Assembly (NCBI RefSeq): GCF_030409805.1
Contig: NZ_JAUFQP010000013.1
Location: forward strand, 626,501-690,500
DNA length: 64,000 bases
Reading direction: 5' to 3'
Source of the DNA: Algibacter miyuki
Lineage (GTDB): Bacteria > Bacteroidota > Bacteroidia > Flavobacteriales > Flavobacteriaceae
A program made the position numbers and the translations under genes. A model generated the notes under the pieces. It was not told where the DNA came from and made no database searches. It was given only the letters and a program-made list of their open reading frames with translations. This document shows, in pieces, positions 45,050-54,900 of the stretch; within the stretch, counting starts at the first letter, position 1; every line of letters begins with the position of its first letter.

Positions 45050-47416
45050 ATGAAAAAAATAAGTTTTCTAATAGCCTGTTTGGTTATAGTGTTGTCTTGC
45101 GAAGCATCAAAAGACATCAAAACTATTTATGTGTCGCAAACTGAGGTTGATAGCCCAGACGGAAGTAAAAATGCTCCTTTTTCCAGTTTAAATGATGCTG
45201 TTGAAAAGGCTTCGCAAATTATGGCTGGCAATGCGCAAAGTAAAATCATTATTCAACTTTTGCCAGGCGAATACCGTTTGGATAAAGCTATAACTATTCC
45301 GGCGTCACTAAGCGGTTTAACTATAAAAGGAACCAATGCTTCGGAAGTAAGTATAAAAGGATCTCAGATTTTAGAGGCTAATTGGAAAGCTTATAATGAT
45401 CATGTTTTTGTAACGGAAGTTGCTGCAGATTTAGATTTCGATCAGGTTTTAGTGAATGGAAAACCACAAATTTTAGCGCGTTATCCAAATTATGATGAGA
45501 GCGCTCAATATTGGCAAGGTTTTGCAGCCGATGCTATTTCTAAAGCGCGTGTTGCTACATGGACAAATCCGAAAGGAGCCTTTTTTAATGCATTACACAG
45601 CGGAAGATGGGGCGGTTTTCATTTTGAGATAACAGGCGTTAATGAAGATGGAACACCAATTTTAAGCGGTGGTCATCAAAATAATAGAGGTTCTAGACCC
45701 CATGCAGAATACCGTATGGTAGAGAATGTTTTTGAAGAATTAGATAGTGCAGGTGAGTGGTTTTTGGATAAAAACGAACATAAATTATATTATTGGCCAG
45801 AAAACAAGAGTACGATTAACGATTTAAATGTTGAAGTTTCAGTACTAAAAGATTTAATTCAAGTGGTTGGAACTTTAGAAAATCCAGTAAAAAACGTAAC
45901 CATTTCTGGTATTAAGTTTGAAAACACCACACGAACGTTTATGGAAGAGTTCGAGCCATTATTACGTAGCGATTGGACTATTTACCGTGGGGCTGTTGTC
46001 TTTTTTGAAGGTACCGAAAATTGTAAAGTAGAGCATAGTGAGTTTACCAATTTAGGTGGTAACGTAATTATGGCTAGTAAATATAATAAAGGACTAGAAA
46101 TTAAAGATAATTACATTCACGATTGTGGCGCAAGTGCTGTTTCATTTATTGGTGATGTGTCGGCTGTAAGATCACCAGCTTTAACTTATAAGGAGTTTGT
46201 TCCTGTTACGGAAATGGACACGATTTCTGGACCTAAAGGTGAATTATATCCGCGTGAATGTTTGGTAGATAACAATTTAATTCACCGTATTGGTCGTGTT
46301 GAAAAACAAACGGCTGGTGTGCAAATTGCCATGGCTATGGATATTACCGTAAGTCGTAACAGTATTTACGATGTACCAAGAGCCGGTATTAATATTGGCG
46401 ATGGTACTTGGGGCGGCCATATTTTAGAGTTCAACGATGTATTTAATACGGTTCTAGAAACGAGTGATCATGGTTCGTTTAATTCATGGGGAAGAGACCG
46501 TTTTTGGCACCCAAACCGTCGTATTATGGATAGCTTAACTACAGCTAATGCAGATATGCCAAAATGGGATGCCATAAAAACGACCATTATTAGAAATAAC
46601 CGTTTTCGTTGCGATCATGGTTGGGATGTCGATTTAGACGATGGCTCATCAAACTATCATATTTATAATAATTTGATGCTAAATAGCGGACTAAAACTGC
46701 GTGAAGGTTTTAACCGTGTTGCCGAAAATAATATTATGGTGAACAACTCATTACACCCACATGTTTGGTTTGAAAAAAGTGAAGATGTTTTTAAGCACAA
46801 TATTGTTCAAAAAAGCTATCAAGATGTAAGATTGTCTGGTTGGGGAAAAGAGATGGATTACAACTTTTTTCCGAATGAAGAATCGATGTTGAAAGCACAA
46901 ATTTACAATAGAGATTTACATAGTGCTTTTGGAGATCCGATGTTTAAAGATCCAGCATCATTAGATTTTTCGGTTGCTGAAAATTCGCCTGCATTAAAAA
47001 TAGGTTTCAAAAACTTTCCTATGGATCAATTTGGAGTTCAGAATGCAGAGTTGAAAAAGATGGCCAAAACTCCAGAAATTCCTGTAATGAAAGAAGCTTC
47101 CGAAGAAAATAAAAAAGGAAGTCTTGTTGTGGCTTGGTTGCGTAACGAATTGAAAAGTGTAGAATCGGAACAAGAACAATCGGCTTACGGTTTAAATACT
47201 CCAGAAGGTGTTATTTTGCTAAAAGTTTGGAAAGATAGCCCTGCGGTTAAAAATGACGGACTTAAAAAAGGCGATGTTATTCTTGAAGCAGCCGGCAAAA
47301 AAGTGAAAACAGTAAAAGAATTTTTTCAAATAAATGTTGAAAATAAAACAGATAAATTAGATTTGGTAATTATGCGAAATCAATCAGAAAAGAAAATAAC
47401 TATAAACACTAAATAA
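45050..47416 (+). CDS. Parallel beta-helix protein (GH141-like) with C-terminal PDZ domain
   Basis: The 788-residue protein has a lipoprotein-type signal (VIVLSCEAS). The opening IYVSQTEVDSPDGSKNAPFSSLNDA and LLPGEYRLDKAI are the usual entry to a right-handed beta-helix. The helix runs to about 660, with repeated N-rich turns (DNYIHDCGASAVSF, NNLIHRIGR). This architecture resembles GH141 fucosidase/xylanase-type enzymes. From about 713 to the end, GVILLKVWKDSPAVKNDGLK and GDVILEAAGKK make a PDZ domain, unusual on a glycanase. It lies 20 bp after lyase 2, and the fucosidase ATG begins the base after its stop codon. Confidence 0.7.
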   Translation: MKKISFLIACLVIVLSCEASKDIKTIYVSQTEVDSPDGSKNAPFSSLNDAVEKASQIMAGNAQSKIIIQLLPGEYRLDKAITIPASLSGLTIKGTNASEVSIKGSQILEANWKAYNDHVFVTEVAADLDFDQVLVNGKPQILARYPNYDESAQYWQGFAADAISKARVATWTNPKGAFFNALHSGRWGGFHFEITGVNEDGTPILSGGHQNNRGSRPHAEYRMVENVFEELDSAGEWFLDKNEHKLYYWPENKSTINDLNVEVSVLKDLIQVVGTLENPVKNVTISGIKFENTTRTFMEEFEPLLRSDWTIYRGAVVFFEGTENCKVEHSEFTNLGGNVIMASKYNKGLEIKDNYIHDCGASAVSFIGDVSAVRSPALTYKEFVPVTEMDTISGPKGELYPRECLVDNNLIHRIGRVEKQTAGVQIAMAMDITVSRNSIYDVPRAGINIGDGTWGGHILEFNDVFNTVLETSDHGSFNSWGRDRFWHPNRRIMDSLTTANADMPKWDAIKTTIIRNNRFRCDHGWDVDLDDGSSNYHIYNNLMLNSGLKLREGFNRVAENNIMVNNSLHPHVWFEKSEDVFKHNIVQKSYQDVRLSGWGKEMDYNFFPNEESMLKAQIYNRDLHSAFGDPMFKDPASLDFSVAENSPALKIGFKNFPMDQFGVQNAELKKMAKTPEIPVMKEASEENKKGSLVVAWLRNELKSVESEQEQSAYGLNTPEGVILLKVWKDSPAVKNDGLKKGDVILEAAGKKVKTVKEFFQINVENKTDKLDLVIMRNQSEKKITINTK

Positions 47417-48790
47417 ATGAAAAAGAAAAATTTGAACAAAGTATTGTTACTAGCATTGGTGGTTGCTTTAAACGTAAATGTAGGATTTGCACAAAGCTCT
47501 AGCAAGAAAAAACTCTCTGATGATGAGCGTATGGAATGGTGGCGCGATTCTAAATTCGGGATGTTTATTCACTGGGGAGCATACTCTATTATTGGTGGCG
47601 AACGCGGTACTAAAATAGCTGGTGGTGGTGCAGAATGGGCCATGGACAAATTAGATTACACTATTGAGGATTATGAGAAATTTCCTGAAATGTTTAATCC
47701 TGTAATGTTTGATGCCGATGCTTGGGTAAGTATGGCAAAAAACGCAGGGATGAAGTATATTGTACTAACATCTAAACATCATGAAGGTTTTGGTTTATGG
47801 GATTCTAAAGTGTCTGATTATGATGTTATGGACAAGTCGCCTTTTAAACGTGATATTGTTAAAGAATTAGCCGAAGCTTGTAAAAAACAAGGTATTAAAT
47901 TTTGTTTATACTACTCTATTGTAGATTGGCATCACCCACAAGCGCAGGGTAATTTATATCCAAACTACAACATTTCTCAACATGATGATCCATCGGTTGT
48001 AAATCCAGAGTTTCCAGAGTATTATGAAAACTATATGAAACCTCAGGTGGGTGAATTATTGAAAAATTACGGCGATATTGGAGTTGTTTGGTTTGATGGC
48101 GATTGGATTTCAGATTATACAACAGAAATGGGGAAAGATCTTTATAAATATATTCGTGAGATTCAACCTAATACTATTGTAAATAATAGAGTTGATAAAG
48201 GAAGAACAGGAATGGATGGCATGAATAATCAACCAGGAGAGTTTGCAGGAGATTTTGGAACCCCAGAACAAGAAATTCCAGATACAGGTATTGATTCTGA
48301 TTGGGAAGCATGTATGACCATGAATGGGTCTTGGGGCTATAAACCATCGGATAATAACTGGAAAAGTAGTGAAGATTTAATTGAAAAATTAGTAGATATT
48401 GTTTCTAAAGGCGGTAACTTCTTGTTAAATATTGGACCTGATGGTTTCGGAAGATTTCCAGCTGAAAGTATTCGTCGTTTAGATGCTATGGGAGAATGGA
48501 CTAAAGTAAATGGTGAAGCTGTTTATGGCGCTTCTGCAAGTCCTTATGAAAAACCAAAATGGGGACGTTATACTCAAAAAGATGGTGTGGTTTATGCACA
48601 TGTTTTCGATTGGCCAAAAGATGGTGTATTAAAGTTAAATAAAGAGATTAAGGTTAAAAAAGCAACCTTATTAACAGCTCCAAATAAAACATTAAATGCA
48701 TTAGGGACATCAAGAGAGGTGTTGGTAGATGTGCCAATGTTGGCGCCAGATTCTACGGTTTCTGTTGTTAAAATTGAGTTAGCTAAATAA
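47417..48790 (+). CDS. GH29 alpha-L-fucosidase 2
   Basis: The 457-residue protein has a cleavable signal peptide (LALVVALNVNVGFAQ, residues 12-26), so it is probably periplasmic and soluble. GH29 motifs are MEWWRDSKFGMFIHWGAY at 39-56, SKHHEGFGLWDS, YYSIVDWHHP and the nucleophile Asp227 in VVWFDGDW. A small C-terminal beta domain spans about 375-457. The first GH29 at 28684 has a different nucleophile context and an extra domain, so the two may act on different fucose linkages. The C-terminal domain is copied in the next gene. A terminator follows at 48821-48854. Confidence 0.93.
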   Translation: MKKKNLNKVLLLALVVALNVNVGFAQSSSKKKLSDDERMEWWRDSKFGMFIHWGAYSIIGGERGTKIAGGGAEWAMDKLDYTIEDYEKFPEMFNPVMFDADAWVSMAKNAGMKYIVLTSKHHEGFGLWDSKVSDYDVMDKSPFKRDIVKELAEACKKQGIKFCLYYSIVDWHHPQAQGNLYPNYNISQHDDPSVVNPEFPEYYENYMKPQVGELLKNYGDIGVVWFDGDWISDYTTEMGKDLYKYIREIQPNTIVNNRVDKGRTGMDGMNNQPGEFAGDFGTPEQEIPDTGIDSDWEACMTMNGSWGYKPSDNNWKSSEDLIEKLVDIVSKGGNFLLNIGPDGFGRFPAESIRRLDAMGEWTKVNGEAVYGASASPYEKPKWGRYTQKDGVVYAHVFDWPKDGVLKLNKEIKVKKATLLTAPNKTLNALGTSREVLVDVPMLAPDSTVSVVKIELAK

Positions 48791-48820
48791 TTTAATTTTA
48801 GTTAGATTAAAAAAATAATG

Positions 48821-48854
48821 AACAAATAGACAACCTTCGGGTTGTTTATTTGTT
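48821..48854 (+). terminator. Terminator after GH29 fucosidase 2
   Basis: A 15-bp stem with one G-U pair closes on a UUCG tetraloop (CAACC TTCG GGTTG) and is followed by a short T-rich stretch. It lies between the fucosidase and the esterase fusion. Confidence 0.75.
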
Positions 48855-48884
48855 TAAATATAATAACACTAAATATAGAAAAAG

Positions 48885-49829
48885 ATGCATGTTTACAAGA
48901 AACTAATAATTTTCACAATGGTTTTGGCTTTAAATGTAGGTGTTGGGTTTGCTCAAACCATTCCTTACGAAAAACCAGAATGGGGCGCATATACTAAAGG
49001 GGAAGAAGGCTTTTTAATGGCGCATGTTGTGAATTGGCCAAAAGATGGTAAGTTGGTTATAGATAGAGCCATTAAGCCTAGAGAGGCCAGGTTGCTTTCT
49101 GATCCAGATAAGAAAATAAAAATTAAATTAATTGATGATAAATTAACCGTTTTATTACCTGAACAGGCACCTGAGGAACAAATTACAGTAGTTAAAATTC
49201 AATTAATACCTAATGATGATTGGGCAAATTTTGGACGATATAAAAAAGCAAATAAAGAATTAAAGGCACCTACTAAAAAGGAAAATAGAGTGGTTTTTAT
49301 GGGGAATTCTATCACCGAAAAATGGGTGATGTTTCATGAGGACTTTTTTACAGAAAACAATTATATAGGTCGTGGTATTAGCGGGCAAACGTCGTCACAA
49401 ATGCTATTAAGGTTTAAGCCCGATGTGGTTAATTTAAAGCCGAAAGCTGTAGTTATTCACGCCGGAACAAATGATATTGCTGGAAATAGAGGCCCTATTT
49501 CTATTGCAGAAATTGCAGACAATATCTTTTCAATGGCAGAAATAGCTAAAGCGAATAATATAAAAGTGGTTTTAGCATCGGTACTTCCTGCGAGTAGTTA
49601 TTCTTGGAGTCCTTCAGTAGAGCCTATAGCAAAAATTAGTGAACTGAATGCGCTAATTAAGGCTTATGCAAAAAAGAATAGAATAGTGTATTTAGATTAT
49701 TACACACCAATGGTAAATGCCGATAAAGGTTTAATCAAAGCTTATGGTAGAGATACAGTACACCCAAATTTAGATGGCTATGCAATTATGGAACCTTTAG
49801 TGAAAGCAGCTATTAAAAAAGCATTATAG
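48885..49829 (+). CDS. SGNH/GDSL esterase fused to a copied GH29 C-terminal domain
   Basis: The 314-residue protein has a signal peptide (FTMVLALNVGVGFAQ) almost the same as that of the preceding fucosidase. Residues 25-107 (PYEKPEWGAYT, AHVVNWPKDGKL, TVVKIQL) align with that fucosidase's C-terminal domain (PYEKPKWGRYT, AHVFDWPKDGVL, SVVKIEL). Residues 133-314 form an SGNH hydrolase with VVFMGNSITEKW (Ser142), RGISGQTS, HAGTND and DTVHPN (Asp290, His293). The fold suggests removal of acetyl groups in the periplasm. The gene seems to have arisen by tandem duplication of the fucosidase ends around an esterase. Confidence 0.85.
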   Translation: MHVYKKLIIFTMVLALNVGVGFAQTIPYEKPEWGAYTKGEEGFLMAHVVNWPKDGKLVIDRAIKPREARLLSDPDKKIKIKLIDDKLTVLLPEQAPEEQITVVKIQLIPNDDWANFGRYKKANKELKAPTKKENRVVFMGNSITEKWVMFHEDFFTENNYIGRGISGQTSSQMLLRFKPDVVNLKPKAVVIHAGTNDIAGNRGPISIAEIADNIFSMAEIAKANNIKVVLASVLPASSYSWSPSVEPIAKISELNALIKAYAKKNRIVYLDYYTPMVNADKGLIKAYGRDTVHPNLDGYAIMEPLVKAAIKKAL

Positions 49830-49870
49830 GAGAAATAAAAGGCGTTTGTTTACATAACGAATTTAATTTT

Positions 49871-49918
49871 AAGTCAATATTTACTAAAAACCAATTTTAG
49901 TAAATATTGACTTTTTTT
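49871..49918 (+). terminator. Terminator after the SGNH esterase gene
   Basis: A perfect 19-bp stem (AAGTCAATATTTACTAAAA and its complement) has a 5-nt loop and ends in seven Ts. A diverged copy occurs at 62790-62837. Confidence 0.9.
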
Positions 49919-49963
49919 ATGAGATTTAATGAGTCAAAGCAACAAAATTTTGCTTAATGACTT

Positions 49964-50024
49964 ATAATTTCGACTCAATGGACAATAGTTTACACTTTTT
50001 GCTAAGGCTAATTGGTAATTTTGA
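49964..50024 (+). promoter_or_regulatory. PUL composite promoter, copy E (drives the beta-helix gene at 50112)
   Basis: Boxes ATAATTTCG and ATAGTTTAC are 12 bp apart (49964-49993), then 22 bp, then -7 TAATTTTGA (50016-50024), a perfect TAnnTTTG. The spacer and flanks closely resemble copy G. Confidence 0.75.
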
Positions 50025-50111
50025 ATCATGATAAAGCATGAAACTGAAGGATTATAGTGTTCAATAGAGCTTCGCCTAACGGTATGATAGAGGATAAATA
50101 ATTTTATAAGT

Positions 50112-51494
50112 ATGAAACAAATAATTAGCGTTTTGTTATTAATAATGGTGGTGTTTTCTGCGCGAGCAAATACTGTTTCTCGCGATACCATTTTTATTAA
50201 TTCATTAAGTAAACTGGCTAAATATGCAAAGAAAAGTAATGTTTTAGTTAAAATGATTCCGGGAGAATACACCTTGAATTCAATAAAAATAAGCGAACAC
50301 AGTACTTTTAAAAGGGATGCAAATAGCAAGAAAACCGGAGATTTTCATATCGGCTCGTTAATTCATTTTTCGGGAAATAATAGTCGTTACTTTTTGTCTG
50401 GAGTCACTATAAATATTGATTCGAAACTTCATGGAAACTTTAAAAAGAGCGAGTTTAGCGAGTTTTTGGTCAGTGGGAATAGTAACTATATAAAAGGGTT
50501 AAAAGGAAAAGATATAGGAGATCATGTACCAGCAAACCGGGTACAGATGTTACGTATTATGGGAGATGATAATACCATTGAAAATGCCGATTTATTTGTT
50601 CACGGTTCTACACCGTATGGCTACGGTCATTTATTAGGGAAAGGTAAAAATGCTTTAGTGCCGCTACATAAACATTCGGTGTTATTGGTGGAAGGTACAA
50701 ATACAAAGCTTTTAGGTTGTAAGGTAGTTACACATGCATACGGCCATGGTATTTTTATGCAAGGCGCTGTAAATACGCTTTTAAAGGATTGCTATGTTGA
50801 AGGAAAAATGAGATCAACCAATGAGATGCTTTCCGAAACCTCTGGCTTAGCTTTCGATACTGGGTTTAAAAGCGATTATCCTCCAGGTAAAATTATGCCA
50901 AATGAAATAAAATCGTTATCCGAAGATGGCATTCGAGCCTACCCATCAGGAGGATTAAACGGAAGAAGAACTCAGGGTATTACCGTTATTAATTGTACAG
51001 TTAAAAATATGCGATCAGGTTTTGATTTAAGTGCCAATTTACCTCCCACCAAAATTGTGGGGTCAACAGCATTAGGTTGTCAAGAAAAAGGTTTTTCAGT
51101 AGGAAATAGTGGTGTTATTGAAGATTCTAAAGGCGATGCTTTATATGGGCCACTTATTACTTTTGTTGGAAACAATGTAAAAGATTGCATTGTGGATTTA
51201 AAGCTTATAAATAGAGTAAGCGAATATAAGGTACCTCGTTTGGCTGAAATTAATGGATCAGGACATAAGATTACTATACGTAATTATAAAGGAGATAAAC
51301 GCAGTATTAAATCGCCTATAGTGTTTGGCGAATCTTTTTGGGGTGATGTACATCGTTATAGGCAACCCGATGCAAAACAAGGGGCTTTTTCCGGAGCAAA
51401 AAATATTACATTATTTAATTATACGGGTATGCCAGTTGTGTTGACTGATTTAGCAGTTAATTGTACGGTTACAAATGCGACTGTTGCAGATTGA
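50112..51494 (+). CDS. Exported right-handed beta-helix protein, candidate glycan-active enzyme
   Basis: The 460-residue protein has a signal peptide (residues 1-19, ending SARAN) and consists of a single beta-helix. The opening MIPGEYTLNSI starts the helix. The central region HKHSVLLVEGTNTKLLGCKV, HAYGHGIFMQG, DCYVEG and STNEML is shared almost motif by motif with the N-terminal domain of the protein at 59372. Invariant His, Tyr and Glu residues lie on the same stretch of turns, as in beta-helix lyases and glycosidases. I do not recognise a named CAZy family. It forms its own transcription unit between a terminator and composite promoter E upstream and a terminator at 51524. Confidence 0.72.
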   Translation: MKQIISVLLLIMVVFSARANTVSRDTIFINSLSKLAKYAKKSNVLVKMIPGEYTLNSIKISEHSTFKRDANSKKTGDFHIGSLIHFSGNNSRYFLSGVTINIDSKLHGNFKKSEFSEFLVSGNSNYIKGLKGKDIGDHVPANRVQMLRIMGDDNTIENADLFVHGSTPYGYGHLLGKGKNALVPLHKHSVLLVEGTNTKLLGCKVVTHAYGHGIFMQGAVNTLLKDCYVEGKMRSTNEMLSETSGLAFDTGFKSDYPPGKIMPNEIKSLSEDGIRAYPSGGLNGRRTQGITVINCTVKNMRSGFDLSANLPPTKIVGSTALGCQEKGFSVGNSGVIEDSKGDALYGPLITFVGNNVKDCIVDLKLINRVSEYKVPRLAEINGSGHKITIRNYKGDKRSIKSPIVFGESFWGDVHRYRQPDAKQGAFSGAKNITLFNYTGMPVVLTDLAVNCTVTNATVAD

Positions 51495-51523
51495 ATTTTA
51501 CTTCATTTTAAATTATTAAAAAT

Positions 51524-51563
51524 AACATGGTTGTTACAAAATTTGTAATGGTCATGTTTTTTT
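51524..51563 (+). terminator. Terminator after the beta-helix gene at 50112
   Basis: Arms AACATGGTTGTTACAAA and TTTGTAATGGTCATGTT pair with a central wobble patch, followed by a T run. It lies in the 480-bp gap before susC2, which otherwise holds copy F and the susC2 leader. Confidence 0.75.
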
Positions 51564-51746
51564 GTTTATAAAGATGAAGTTTAAAGAAATTAATAAAGGA
51601 GTGAAAAAATATTATTGAATGTGAGAGTAAAGTTTTTAAAATAACCTTTTCCTAAATCTAAATAATACTTAAAATGATATTGTTAGTTTTTTTAGAAAAA
51701 AAACATCATTTATGTAAAAATTGAAGCTTTTTTTTAATAATAAGTC

Positions 51747-51807
51747 ATGATTTATATGAAAAAAACGATAATTAATACTTGAATGTGGAACAGAGATGTA
51801 AGTTTAC
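51747..51807 (+). promoter_or_regulatory. PUL composite promoter, copy F (drives susC2)
   Basis: Boxes ATGATTTAT and ATAATTAAT are 12 bp apart (51747-51776), then 22 bp, then TAAGTTTAC (51799-51807), the weakest -7 match of the set. A leader of about 165 nt precedes the ATG. Confidence 0.7.
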
Positions 51808-51974
51808 AGAGCGTTTTAATTTAATATTTCATGTGCTTTCATTTTTTAGCTATTGGGCTTTAAATTAATTGATTACTAACTAAAAAAATATTATATGAGG
51901 AAAAACTTCTAAAAACTAACCAAGTAAACACAAAAAGCAAAAAAGTATTTAACTAACTTTATTAAACAAAAAAT

Positions 51975-54900
51975 ATGAATAAAATTTATTCTTTAATTCA
52001 TTTATATCGCCCTAGTAACTATAAGGGGATAAAGGTGATTAAATCAATAGTAATATGTACTTCTTTTATTCTCAGCGGGTATGCGAATTCCTCCGCATCA
52101 TTCAATTCAACTAATTCATTTGTTGAGAAAGACAAAACCCCACTTCTCGACGAATTACAATCTCAAATATCTGGAAATGTAATAGACCAAAAAGGGACAC
52201 CTCTAGCGGGTGTTAATATTTTAGTAAAAGGAACAAATGTTGGGGTTCTAACCGATTTTGACGGAGAATATAACATCAAAGCAGCAAAGGGAAGTGTGTT
52301 ACAGTTTTCTTATGTAGGTTTTAAAACTCAAACTGTAGCTGTAGGTACAGGTAGTGTAATTAACATTACTATGGAAGAGGATTTAGAAAGCCTTGGTGAG
52401 GTTGTAGTTGTGGGGTACGGACAACAAACTAAAGTAAGTTTAGTTGGTTCTATTACTCAAGTAAAACCTTCCGAATTAAAAATACCTTCCAGTAATTTAA
52501 CAACGGCTCTTGCTGGTCGTGTTGCTGGTGTTATCGCTTTTCAAAGCTCAGGTGAACCAGGGGCAAATAATGCCGATTTCTTTATTCGTGGAGCTACAAC
52601 ATTTGGTATTCGCCAGAGTCCATTAATTTTAATTGATGGTGTGGAGTTAACAACCAATGATTTAGCCCGTTTAAATACAGATGATATCGAAAGTTTCTCT
52701 GTGTTTAAAGATGCTACCGCTACTGCTATTTATGGAGCAAGGGGAGCTAATGGTGTTATTGCAGTTACAACTAAAACAGGTGAAATAGGAAAAGTGAAAG
52801 TAAGTGTGAGGTATGAATCTACATATTCTCAAGCTACTCAAAATATTGATCTGGCCGATCCTATAACTTATCTACAATTGCATGGAGAAGCCGTGAGAAC
52901 GCGTTACGATCCAACAGCCACACCACCTTATGCTTTAAATAAAATAGATAAAACCTTAGCCGGTAATGGTAATCCTTATGTTTACCCAGTTACCGATTGG
53001 CAAAATGAATTATTAGAAGATTTCACAAATAACCAACGTTTAAACTTTAGTGTTTCTGGCGGTGGTAAAGTAGCAAGATATTTTGTAGCTGCTGGTATAT
53101 CTAAAGATAATGGTATTCTTAAAGTAGATAAGCAAAGTAACTTCAATAATAATATTGATTTAAAACAGTATTATGTACGTTCGAATATTAATATTGATTT
53201 AACTGAAACTACCGAAGCTATTATTAGGTTTAACTCAACTGTAGATGATTATACAGGACCAATACCAACAGGTAGTCAAGTTTATAATATGATTAACCGT
53301 ACCAACCCAGTAAGGTTTCCGGCGTATTATGCACCCGATGAAGCAAACGAATTTACAGAGCACCTTTTATTTGGAAATCAAGACGATGGAAATGGAAGTG
53401 CAAACTATCTGAATCCTTATGCCGAATTAGTAAAAGGGTATCGTGATTATAGCCGATCTCTAAATGTTTTACAAGTAGAAGTAAAACAAGATTTAGCTGG
53501 TATTTTACCAGGTTTAAGCTGGAGAGGTTTAGCAAATATGAACCGCACATCTTCTTATGGTATTAATAGAGCTTATGATCCTTATTATTATGGAATGGGA
53601 CTTTATAATCCTGTAGACGATACGTATACCTTAACTCCTTTAAACGAGGGTACCGAAACATTGAATTTTAATGAGACGGATGCGTCACGAACCGTAAAAT
53701 CTGTAATGTATTTGGAAACGGCTCTTAACTATGCGCAGACCTTTAAGGAAAAACACGCGGTTTCTGGGTTGTTAGTAGGTATTATGAGAGAAGAAGTTGA
53801 TGGTAATGCAACGGAATTGCAATTATCATTACCAAGCAGGAATATTGGAGTTTCAGGTCGATTTACTTACGGTTTTGATAAACGATATTTTACTGAATTT
53901 AACTTTGGATACAATGGTTCTGAACGATTTTCTGAAAGTAATAGATTTGGTTTTTTCCCATCAGTAGGTGCAGGTTGGGTAATCTCTAATGAGAAATTTT
54001 GGAAGTATGACTTTATCAATCGATTTAAGTTAAGAGGCTCTTATGGTATTGTTGGTAATGATGCTATTGGTAGTGCGGGAGATAGATTCTTTTATTTATC
54101 TAATGTAAACTTAAGAGATGGTGGCAAAAGTGTGAATTTTGGAACAGACGGAGGGTTTTCTAGTCAAGGTGTTTCTATTAGCCGCTACGCAAATCCAGAT
54201 GTAACTTGGGAGAAAGCATACAAACAAAATTATGGTTTTGAAATGAATTTCTTAAATGATGCGATTCAATTTCAAGCTGAATATTTTAAAGAAAATAGAA
54301 CAGATATTTTACAATCTCGTGCATATATTCCTAATTTATTAGGATTACAATCGGATATTAAAGCAAATATTGGTGAAGCTAAATCTCATGGTTTTGAGTT
54401 AACTTTAGATGTAAATCATCAATTTAATAAAGATTTCTGGATACAATTTACAGGTAATTATGTCGATACTAAAAGTGAATTTGTAAATTATGAAGAGCCA
54501 GATTATTTAGCATCTGGAGTGCCATGGAGGTCTCGTGAAGGACAATCTATCAACCAAGGTTACGGATTAATAGCAGAAAGACTTTTTGTAGATGCTGCCG
54601 ATGTTGCAAACTCGCCAAACCAAGAATTTGGAGAAGTTATCGCTGGAGATATCAAATACAAAGATATTAATGGTGATGGTGCAATTACAGAATTAGATAT
54701 TGTGCCAATTGGAGAGTCTACACAACCAGAAATTAGTTATGGTTTCGGATTTTCTGTGGGGTATAAAGGGTTCGATGTTTCTGCATTCTTTCAAGGGTTA
54801 GATCGTTTTTCTTTCTATATAGATTCAGAAAAATTAACACCGTTTGCAGATACAGATTCTAGTAGTGATTATTTATCAGGGAAAACTGCTGAGAATCAAA

